A stretch of DNA of 64,000 nucleotides from Colius striatus. Its lineage: Eukaryota; Chordata; Aves; Coliiformes; Coliidae. Numbering within the stretch: the stretch's first letter is position 1; each line of letters starts with the position of its first letter. Positions 56,601 through 64,000 of the stretch are shown here, piece after piece. The notes below the pieces were generated by a model. That model saw nothing but the letters and a program-made list of their open reading frames with translations, did no database searches and was not told where the DNA came from. The stretch is taken from positions 28,379,001 through 28,443,000 of the forward strand of contig NC_084766.1 in the NCBI RefSeq assembly GCF_028858725.1, written 5' to 3'. The position numbers and the translations under genes are program-made.

Positions 56601-59191
56601 CCCTTTATGAGTGTAGATCAAATATTTTAGAGATTAGTATCACAGAATTAAATGCTCACTGTTTTTAAGCTCCATTCCTGCACACAGTAAAATAGTTGGC
56701 AAAAGTCAGAGTCACAGAAGTGATTGTGAGAGTTTATGCCTGTATGAATATCATAAATACATTACCAAGATGCTGAGAGGAGGTGGAGATCAGTCTGCAA
56801 AGTGTAGGGGTGAGAGTATTAAAATGTTGACAGTATTTATTAAAATGGTCACTGTTCTTACTTGTTTACATGCTGCTTCAAATCTAGAAAATGGTACATT
56901 GTGAGACTGCTAGCTGTGACATCTTATGTCTATAATCTCAAAGGTCTGTATTCCCACTAAAAAAATGGGTCTTGGATGTTTGTCTCCCATCAGAAACACT
57001 ATTTCAGTCACTCCAGATGTGACTTCCCAGAGCCTGGCTCGTCTTATTTACATCTCCACAGGTGAGAGGTGGAAAGCTCTCACTTTGTGGCTGCAGCTTT
57101 TCATTTTGTAGCCTCTGTTTCATGCTTGCCATAGTTCAGGCACTTCTACATGGTGTTTACAAGGACAGGTGAAGTGGCTGCAGGTCCTAGGCCATGTCTG
57201 TCTTGCCTCTAACATATTAGTGGAGCTTGGAGCTCTGGCCTGCAGGTCAATGTGGTGTGATGGCATGGGTGGCTGTTGCAGCCTGCGGTGGCAGCGGCCC
57301 CAGGGGAGAAGCCATGTGTGCTCATCACGCCACCATTTAGAGCTGGGCATATGGACTGCGAGCAAAGCCGCGCTTGTGAGACAACAGGGGAAGAGGAAGG
57401 GCAAGGCTTGGCCACTGTCACCTGAGGGCCTGGGTGGGCACGGAGCTGTCACCTCAGGGCTTGACCACTGTCACCTCAGGGCCTGGGCGGGCACGGAGCT
57501 GTCACCGCAGGCGTGAGGGCACACAGCCATTGCCCGAAGGTGCTCGGGCGGCCACGCGTGGGGCGCAGGGGGTGGTCCCGGGCGAGGGGGCGCAGCGTGG
57601 GCCCGGCGCTGCCCCGGCAGCCGCCGTCCCGAACTCCATTTCCCAGGCAGCCCCGCGGCGGCGCGCCTCCCCCTCCCGTGAGCGCCGGGCAGAGGTAAAC
57701 AAAGTGGTGCGGGCCGGCGGGCGCGTGGGGCGGGGCGGGCTCGGCTCGGCTGGGGGGCCGTCCCGGCGCGGGGCTGAGGGGCTGGGGCGGGCCAGGCCGG
57801 GTCGGGGCGCGAGCGAGCGAGGCCAGGCGAGGGCCGAGGGGGTTGAATCCTGGCAGGGCCCGAAGTAGGGGTAAATCCGGGCCGGGACCGGCGCGGGGGG
57901 AGGCGGGGGCGGCTGCGGGCCGGGCCGGAGCGGGGGTTGTGGGGCGCGGGAGGTGGAGGGGGCAGCGCTCGGCCGGGCGGTAGGGACGGGGGTGGGTCAG
58001 GAATAGCTCTCGCCTCGCTGCCTCCCCCGGGGGGGAGGATCCCGGTCCTTCCTCCGGCATTTCCTCGCCTGTCCCCTTGCCACCTCCGTGCGCCCAGCCC
58101 TCGCCCTCTCAGGAGAGCTGCCCCCACCCCCTCACCACGGGACGAGAGGGCTGTCGGTGTGAGGAGGCCCGGGGACTGGGGAGAGACGGCGATCCCTCGC
58201 TCCTCCCCCCCGCAGCCGCCCCCGTTTCCAGCGGGGCAGCTGGGAGCGTGGGGGCGGAGGGGGGCCCGGGACTGCGGAGTGCCCCGGCTGCCGGCCTGGG
58301 GGCCATGGAGCAGGTCCAGATGATCAACATCCAGCGGCTGCTGGAGGCGGCCGAGTATCTGGAGCGAAGGGAGAGAGGTAATAGCGGGGAGGAAGGGTGC
58401 TGGGATAACAGCCCTCCGTGGGGGGAGCGGGGTTGGGGTCAGCTATCCCCGAGCAGGGGAGAGAGTGACTCTGGAGAAGGGGATCGAAGCGTGTGTTTGC
58501 TGGTGGGCTGGTGGTAGATCCCCGACAGCGAAGGGTTTGATGAGGGACAGGGCTGATAGGTTCCTCCTTGAGGTGGTGGCTGAGATGGAAGGTTTTTGCA
58601 GAGACGGGGAGACTGAGGTGAATGCGATTTCTGTACGGAAAAGTGGGGATTGGTGTGAAAGTTTGGTGGTGGGCAGCTCTGGCTTTGCAGATACCTCGGT
58701 AGCACAGTGAAATAGACTCTGTTTGCCCAGTTCAGATAGCTTGGACAGAGCAGAGAGACGAGGCATGCTCTGGGCTGTCATATTTTTTTTGATGTTTTCA
58801 GGTGTTTGAGTGGCGGTGTCCTTCCTCCAAGGTTGTTGAGCCTTTACACTCCCCTTCCTCCCTTTTCTCCACCTCCCAGTCTGTTTCCCTCTGAGTACAT
58901 CACCAGTCATTTCCCCGAGCTGTTGTGGTTAAGGGCCTCCCCAGCTAGGCTGATGGCTCAGTGGTGAGGCCTGTCTGCTGAGGGGTTTTTTCCCCTTTTT
59001 CTCTTAATTTTTTTTAAATGACCTTTTTTTTATGCCCTGCCTGTTGATTCTCATGCAGAGTGTGAACATGGCTATGCCTCGACATTCCCCTCGGTTCCAA
59101 GTCCTGGACTACAAGACCCAAAGCCCCCACGGAGGCTGAGCCGGGCAAGGAAACACAGCGGCAGTGGCAGCAATGCAAGTATTGCCAGCAG
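47462..59191 (+). CDS. MXI1: MXI1, MAX-interacting repressor (spliced, 3' partial; two alternative first exons plus shared exon 2)
   Basis: MXI1 is a nuclear MAD-family protein. It dimerises with MAX through a bHLH-zipper, competes with MYC at CACGTG E-boxes and recruits SIN3-HDAC through an N-terminal helix (SID). Three coding exons are visible: first exon 47462-47645 ([11 protein letters not shown] start, MXI1-0/SR-alpha type), alternative first exon 58305-58377 ([20 protein letters not shown] start), and shared exon 59059-59191 ([34 protein letters not shown]). Both first exons end in phase 1 and join the same acceptor, giving ENKKCEHGYA or RRERECEHGYA as in human MXI1. The bHLH-zipper exons (starting near THNELEKNRR) are not found before 64000 and must lie to the right. 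Same orientation as ADD3, the conserved vertebrate order. Confidence 0.96.
48423..48503. promoter_or_regulatory. CCAAT / GC-box / CRE promoter-like block in MXI1 intron 1
   Basis: ATTGG (inverted CCAAT) at 48423-48427, GGGGGCGGGGCC at 48441-48452 and a palindromic full CRE, TGACGTCA, at 48496-48503, all within 81 bp of CpG island. The spacing is typical of a TATA-less, NF-Y/SP1/CREB-type core promoter. It lies about 0.8-0.9 kb downstream of the MXI1-0 exon, so it is not obviously that exon's own promoter. Confidence 0.6.
48583..48655. repeat. Long GC-rich imperfect inverted repeat
   Basis: The left arm 48583-48609 begins GCCGGTGCGGG and ends GGGGGCTC; the right arm 48628-48655 begins GAGCCCC and ends CCCGCACCGGC. 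The 11-bp outer ends pair perfectly, and the inner part pairs with small bulges. The 18-nt loop contains an ATG at 48621. If transcribed, the stem would be very stable. Confidence 0.75.
48660..48850 (+). other. Pyrimidine-rich tract with acceptor-like site
   Basis: About 190 bp strongly biased to C and T on the + strand immediately after the CpG island, including 'ttcttttttcttgtag' with AG at 48701-48702, a textbook 3' splice acceptor. No coding similarity follows it. Confidence 0.5.
49174..49179. promoter_or_regulatory. MXI1: CACGTG E-box in MXI1 intron 1
   Basis: Exact palindromic CACGTG about 0.5 kb past the CpG island; the consensus of MYC-MAX and MXI1-MAX dimers, also carrying the ACGTG core bound by HIF. 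Single hexamer; function inferred only. Confidence 0.35.
50330..50400 (+). mobile_element. Possible ancient amniote interspersed repeat fragment
   Basis: 'gctaggtgctgtacac' followed by 'agtgccctgccccaggg' and 'acagagtctt' resembles the widely dispersed 'aggtgctgtaca...gtccctgcccc...' tail of old L2/CR1-related amniote repeats. Short and degraded. Confidence 0.35.
52655..52715 (+). mobile_element. Possible MIR/L2-like core fragment
   Basis: 'tttgcagctgggtcagtcaag' and 'tgacttgtctgaagtcacag' closely follow the 'aagtgacttgcccaaggtcacac' core shared by MIR-like SINEs and L2-type 3' ends. It abuts a CR1 copy, so the boundary is uncertain. Confidence 0.4.
52735..53375 (+). mobile_element. CR1 LINE, 5'-truncated, with reverse-transcriptase C-terminal remnant
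   Basis: A single frame reads [40 protein letters not shown], a TAG stop (52951-52953), then [18 protein letters not shown] and [17 protein letters not shown] before a TGA. These are hallmark CR1 ORF2 C-terminal blocks. The 3' end 'ggtcttttccaaccg' with 'gattctgtgatt' is the CR1 tail. Truncated and inactive; located in MXI1 intron 1 in sense orientation. Confidence 0.95.
57405..57510. repeat. 53-bp tandem duplication upstream of the second MXI1 CpG island
   Basis: Units starting at 57405 and 57458 share GGCTTG..CCACTGTCACCT and GGGCACGGAGCTGTCACC with few differences. Confidence 0.9.
57500..58320. promoter_or_regulatory. MXI1: CpG island promoter of the canonical MXI1 first exon
   Basis: CpG-dense, GGGCGG-rich, no TATA box. 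Contains ACTCCATTTCCCAG (57633-57646), similar to the ZNF143/THAP11 element, and GTAAACAA (57695-57702), a forkhead consensus. Transcription probably starts near 57.65-57.75 kb and runs rightward to the ATG at 58305. Confidence 0.8.
57633..57646. promoter_or_regulatory. MXI1: ZNF143-like ACTCCATTTCCCAG element
   Basis: Differs at about two positions from the ACTACAATTCCCAG core bound by ZNF143 at CpG-island promoters. Position just upstream of the presumed start is typical. By-eye match only. Confidence 0.5.
58305..58377 (+). CDS. MXI1: MXI1 alternative (canonical) first exon, coding part
   Basis: 73 nt, 24 codons plus one base; donor G|gtaata. [20 protein letters not shown] then RRER matches human MXI1 [24 protein letters not shown] closely. 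ATG in good context (G at -3, G at +4). The frame is open upstream, but family length fixes this start. The residues form the SIN3-interaction helix, a second copy of the helix found in the 47462 exon. A possible upstream acceptor (cccgcag, AG at 58214-58215) suggests the 5'UTR may itself be spliced. Confidence 0.96.
58378..59058 (+). other. MXI1: MXI1 intron between the canonical first exon and exon 2
   Basis: Short GT-AG intron; GC-rich at the left, T-rich before the acceptor 'tctcatgcag'. Nothing else recognised. Confidence 0.85.
59059..59191 (+). CDS. MXI1: MXI1 exon 2 (shared)
   Basis: 133 nt, enters in phase 1 and leaves in phase 2; acceptor 'tctcatgcag', donor AG|gtacga. Encodes [38 protein letters not shown] and ASIAS, the linker between the SID and the basic region. 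The [11 protein letters not shown] motif is diagnostic of MXI1. The next expected residues (R, then STHNELEKNRR) are beyond the window. Confidence 0.97.
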
Positions 59192-62100
59192 GTACGATGT
59201 GGGCAGGAAAGCATGGGGTGCAGGGCTGGCTGGGAGGATGAAGGTGGAGAGGAAGGCTGGAGGCAGAGGAAGGGAACTTCCCCTGGGGGTGAAGATGGGA
59301 AAAGCCTGACTGTGGGGGGATTCAGAGCTGGAACACACAAGTATGGTGTCCCTTCTGGATCCATAGCAGTGAGAGCAGAGGGGACACAGGGGAGCTGTAT
59401 CTGAAGTGGCACTGCCAGCTGACTCTGTGCCAGGCTCAGTTGCTGCAGAGGGAAGGGGAATAGGGAGAGCTGTTCATAGGGTCTAGGGAGGAGGTAGGCA
59501 GTAGCTATTCCCATTACATACAGCTGATGTCTTTCCAACCCAGAAGTCACTGCTTTTAAGGGATAGCATGCGTGCAGCCAGAGTGCTTTGGGATTGTAAT
59601 GACAGACATGATTTGAAGCAAGGAAATGATGTTTTGAAATGGATCCCCTACAACAAATGGGAGAGAGGGAAATGACTGGCTGCTATCTACAACATGTTAA
59701 GAATTCAATTCAGGAAAACCAAGCTGTCTTTCACTCTGCCTTTCAGGGCAGTGAGATTTCCTAGCTTTCTGATTGCTTGGTAATTGTAGAACTCTACCTT
59801 TTTGACACTTCTGTTTTTATAGAATGCCATATTTCGTGGTTTCTTAAATCTAGAAGAGACAACAGGATTAAGCCTATCGCTTGGTGCTGTGGTCAGATCT
59901 GCCTCTTCCTTCTTGTTCCTGTTCTTTCTGTTTTCTTTTGCTTCCATCTGTAGAATTGTTCAGACCTTGTTGAGACCTTCTGGCATAGAGAAACTTTAGA
60001 AAGATAAAGTATAATTTTGAAAAGGCAATTGCAAGCTTGCTTTTACTGCAGCAAGGCCTGTGCAATCCATAAAATGGTGGCAGGTGGCTCAGGTGATTAA
60101 AGCTTCCGTAAGGCCATTGGGAAAGACCTGTAAAGGCCTAGGGGAAAGGTGCCTTTGCTTGCAGTGTTTCTGCTTCAGCAGCATTTGATAATAAAGGTTA
60201 TTTGAAGTGAAGTTAGGACACCTTGCTGTAGGGAAGTTTTCTTCATCAGGATCAGCATATCCTGAACTCTTTGTGTGCTGCACATCCGTATTTGCTTCAT
60301 TCCTTCATCCAACCTCTCCTGATCTCAGGGCAGTTGTAGCTCTTTACTGTTTCACATGCACCAGAGTCCCAAATCCCAGTCACTTTGTGTTGGGAAATGA
60401 TGGCAAATGCTTAACTGAGATCTGTATTTTTCCCCTCTAGATTTCTCACATACTATTTTTCCATCCCACACCTCTTTCTCTCAAAGGTCTTTGTCATGGC
60501 AACCTGCCCTTCTCCAGAGGAGGGCTGGAAGCACATCCCCCTCAGGAGCTCCTTAGCACCAGCTCCAGCAGCCTCTGGGCTAGAGAGGGCTGCAGCACTC
60601 AGTCCCTGGGGCCTGAGTGCTCAGGAGCACAGAACCCCAGGCACAGCTCTCACAGGGCACCTCTTGGTGCTGAGACCCGCTCATTGGGCCACTTAGTGTG
60701 ACAGGCTGAATATACTGCTGGGGGGTGAAAGGCAGCAGAGAAGCAGAAAAGTCTGATTAAAAACCTTTGTTATACAAGGAATGCTGAGACCAAATTAAAT
60801 CTTTAGAGTGATAGTGTTGTGCAGTGTGTTGCTTCCCATGCTTGCTTCAGCCTCAGGGGGTGACCAGAGTCAAGTCCGCTCCAGGCAGACACCAGGGTGG
60901 TTCTTTGGGGACCCCAGACTTCGTACGCACAGTTGGGAATGGAAGTTTCTTTTTAGCACAAGTTGTAGCAGCTTGCACTTGCTGTAGGAGATGGCAGGCC
61001 TTCCAGATGGCTGCAGTGCTGGGAAGTGACAACTGTGAAGTTCAGGGTGCCTCCAAATTCACTGAAGTGTGTTTTGTGTGACGCTGAGTATAGCATCAGC
61101 CTTGTTTAAGGAAAGCTCTGTATCATCCCTTCCTGTTAAAATCAAAGGAACGATTCACTAAGTTCGGTCTAGTGGAGTTTGAATGGACTTTGAGTTAAAT
61201 ACGAAGCCCTTGGTGAGGAGCAAGACTTACATTTCATGTGAGCAGATTTTCTTAGGTTTCTGTTGTTTCAAGATGTTTAATTAGTATAGAGAAATGAGAC
61301 ATTTAGATCTCATGCAGCTCTTGTCATTTAAATGTAAAAATGTCTCTCCAGCAATGCTGGTGAAGCACAGTTGTTTTTCTTTTTTCCCCCCCTTTATTTA
61401 TACACTTTCAGAAATTGATATGTGTGCATTGTTGCTGGTCTTTATCGAACCAAAGAATCCATGATTATGTGACACAGGGTATTTACAGAGCTTAGATGCT
61501 CTAATTCGTAGTTCAAATCCAAGTATTTCCCTTTGGCATTTGCAGCCCAGACATGATAGCGATTTCTTCCCAACTATCTCTGTGCTGTCATGGCACAAAC
61601 ACCCAGAAAGTTCTGAGGCAGCCCAGATCTGGATGGCAATGATGAGGCAAATATTATTCTTACAATGGTCTCCCAGTCTCAGCAATGTGATTTTTTTTCT
61701 ACTCCAAACAGGGGTGTACAGATAAGAGGGAAAACATCGCTTCATTATTTCTAATTTACTTGATGGACATTTAAAGAAGGATGTTTTGGCTCTCTCCCTT
61801 TGTTTGTCTCAGTTGTGCAACCAACAGCGTGCAGATTGCTACAGAGGGATTCCCCTCTGCAGTCCTCGGGACGTTACCTGTGTGTATGTGTAGCGTTTTG
61901 TGTGGGTGTATTAAAAATCCAGTGATGCACGCTGAGAGTTAAAACTTGCATATGTTTAAAAATATGCAGTCTTGCTTCAGTCAGGGATATTTAGGTACTG
62001 AAAGTTACCCACCTGCAAAAATACGTGGAGAATTGCAGTCATTGTGACCTGGAGCTCATTAAGAAAAAAAATCCCGCTTAACACATAGCTAAAACACAAA

Positions 62101-64000
62101 CCCCAAGCACATCAATTAACCAGCCCACGTTTAATTAGAGTGTAATTTTGTTTCTTTTTTAATTTGCTTGTGACGAGCATCTTCTGATTTTTGGACTGCA
62201 ATGAAAAATTAGCAGAGGGTTTTTTTTTTTTTTTGTAACATACAGTATCACTTATTTAATGTTTGTTCCTTCCAAAGATGTTTCTGAGGCAGAAGCTGAG
62301 TTCTAAAAACTTGCTAGAGAAGTGGAGTACTCAGTTCTGTGGGTACATTAACTTATGTTCAGTGTTGCTCTTATGGACCCCTACATCTGCACTTCAAGTA
62401 GACTTAGTCGTTTGAAAGGTTCATTATAGTTAGTTAGGATTAGACTGGTTTGATATTTATACATTTTGGAAAATAATTGAGAAGACTTTTTAATCAATTT
62501 AAATCACTTTGTCAGCGGGAAATAAAATCAACAGTGGGGATGGTAAATGATTCCCCCCCCCCATAATACAATCAGTTTAATGAAGTTAAGATTTATAACA
62601 GAATCTGAAATTAGGTTACAATATTAGATTGTCATTTGTGTTTTGGTTTGGCTTTTGTTTTTGGTTTTTTTTTGAGACTCAGGCATGTAGAAAAGTCTGT
62701 TATTTTTTTGGTCTGATCCTAGAGAAATGCCAAACACCCTCCCAGTGGCAGTAGGAGCCCTCAGCTCTCCTGGGAGGCCTGTGTTGTTAAGGGCACTCAA
62801 AGAATCTGTTGCTCAGTTCCATGGGAGAGGGTCCAGTTTCTTTTTCCTTTCATTTTCCTCTCTTCCTATTATCCTCTCTTGTGTCTGAGGCTGCTTCCCA
62901 AGGGCCTTTCAGACATCCACAGTCTGGTAGCAGGTTGCCTGCAGAGCTGGGAATCGACAGCTGTAATGGGTATGGTAAAGCATTTTGGACATAGGTCTTG
63001 AAAATCTGGGTGTTTGGGTTTCTTTGCCCTTCTGGCCGTTCTAGTGGTGCAGCTCCTCATTTTCTCTGTTGTTCTCTGCCCTCATTTGAAACTTTTTCCA
63101 CACTCTAAATTCTATCACTTGGTTTTGTGCTGAATCTTCTCTGTAGCTGCTCTGATTAATTTGAAGCTATTTTTTGAGAGTAGGCATGGAGGCTGTATTA
63201 TTGCAGCCCTCAAGTACTCTTGGATTTAAGCATCATTTGCTCAGTGTCCTTAGGCAAGGATTGAGGGGGTAGGTAGGTGTGTGTTAGGTGGCTCAGGTGA
63301 TGGCCTCATATGCCACAGGCTCACCAGCACAGAAGCTGAAAGGCCGCAACACACGTAGCTGTGAGTGAGCTTTGGCCTACTGGTGTGCAGGGAAGCCAGG
63401 CCCCCCACAACAGCAGACCTGTGCAGCTGTACCCAACTGTGCAGGGCAGGAGGAGGAGGGGTGGTGAACACTTGCTTAAACAACAGTTTTAAATGTGTGG
63501 TATCTTTTTCTGTCAGAGGAGGTTCTCTGCCCCACCCATTGTGTTGATGACTGAGTACCTGGCAGTTTTCAGTCCTCTGGAGTGAGTGCTGTAGTTTTGA
63601 TTTTACTGGGGCAGAGGCAGGTCAGGGGGCTGAGTAGTTTGCCTGTCTTGTGTAATAAATTCCTGAAAGGGCATATTGCTGTGCCAGCCCATGTTGGTCT
63701 ACTTTTCTGCACAAAGCTCCTGCCCCTTTCTTCATGTTCCAGGGGGCTGGTCTCTGAAGCTTTTTGTTGACAATGTCACTGCTTCCTAACCTCTCTCAAT
63801 TGTTATTTGGTTTTGGATGATACTTTATTTGTTTGTGGGCTTTTTTTTAAATTTAAGGTACTTAGGATCACACTGAATCACACTTTACTCCACAGCTAGT
63901 GGGAATTGAGTTTTGACTTGCTGCGTGTAGGTGGGTTAGAATCTGGCCCTTGTGTAATATGTTGGTGATAGAGACTGCTTTCTGTCTCAAGCCTTGTAGT
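59192..64000 (+). other. MXI1: MXI1 intron 2 (left part)
   Basis: Starts gtacga; no further MXI1 exon found to the right edge. AT-rich with T and C homopolymers (for example 62220-62235 and around 62550). A homeodomain-site-rich, conservation-like block lies at about 62060-62240. No other gene or clear mobile element. Confidence 0.75.

Larger units (their letters stand above)
47646..58304 (+). other. MXI1: MXI1 intron 1 up to the alternative first exon
   Basis: The first kilobase is CpG island with a CCAAT/GC-box/CRE block. A pyrimidine-rich tract (48660-48850) and a CACGTG E-box at 49174 follow. Further right are ancient repeat fragments near 50330 and 52655, a CR1 copy at 52735-53375, a conservation-like AT-rich block at 54590-54860, and a second CpG island from 57500. 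No other gene recognised. Confidence 0.75.

Noticed and set aside
57434..58127. Long frames on both strands at the second CpG island
   Set aside because: GC-driven absence of stops; Pro/Arg/Gly-rich translations without similarity.
58077..58304. N-terminal extension of the canonical MXI1 exon to an upstream in-frame Met
   Set aside because: The frame is open, but the extra residues have no counterpart in the family, and the ATG at 58305 matches the known start with a good context.

Overview
The window is vertebrate nuclear DNA, most likely from a bird. The evidence is intron-split genes with GT-AG junctions, several truncated CR1 LINEs including their typical 3' ends, and proteins that follow human adducin 3 and MXI1 residue for residue over long stretches. 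CR1 also occurs in crocodilians and turtles, so 'bird' is an inference from the compact layout and repeat content. I cannot name the species.

Layout, all genes on the + strand. Positions 1-9138 are intron of ADD3. Positions 9139-21826 hold thirteen coding exons of ADD3 (gamma-adducin): everything except the first coding exon, about 644 residues ending in the MARCKS-related basic tail. A 3'UTR of about 2.1 kb follows, with a polyadenylation signal at 23914. From about 23.9 to 47.1 kb is a GC-richer intergenic stretch where I find no gene; it holds CR1 copies, an 18-copy 57-bp minisatellite (38092-39115) and a 34-bp triplication. MXI1 (a MAX-binding MYC antagonist) starts in a CpG island at about 47.1-48.7 kb with the MXI1-0/SR-alpha type first exon (47462-47645). 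A second CpG island holds the alternative canonical first exon (58305-58377). The shared second exon is at 59059-59191. The bHLH-zipper exons lie beyond the right edge.

The ADD3-MXI1 neighbourhood is the known vertebrate arrangement (paralogous pairs ADD1-MXD4 and ADD2-MXD1), which supports both identifications. The two genes do not work together biochemically: ADD3 caps and bundles the spectrin-actin membrane skeleton, and MXI1 recruits SIN3 corepressor to MAX-bound E-boxes. Each MXI1 first exon carries its own SIN3-interaction helix, so promoter choice changes the N-terminus while keeping the repressor helix.

Points most worth a second look: RBFOX-type hexamers around the alternative 96-nt exon of ADD3, whose flanking 5' splice sites are weak; a perfect 11-bp inverted repeat in the ADD3 3'UTR; a compact CCAAT/GC-box/CRE promoter-like block inside MXI1 intron 1 followed by a long GC-rich inverted repeat; ZNF143-like and forkhead motifs at the second MXI1 promoter; and the G-rich minisatellite between the genes. 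I found no prokaryotic-type system, CRISPR array, tRNA or rRNA.
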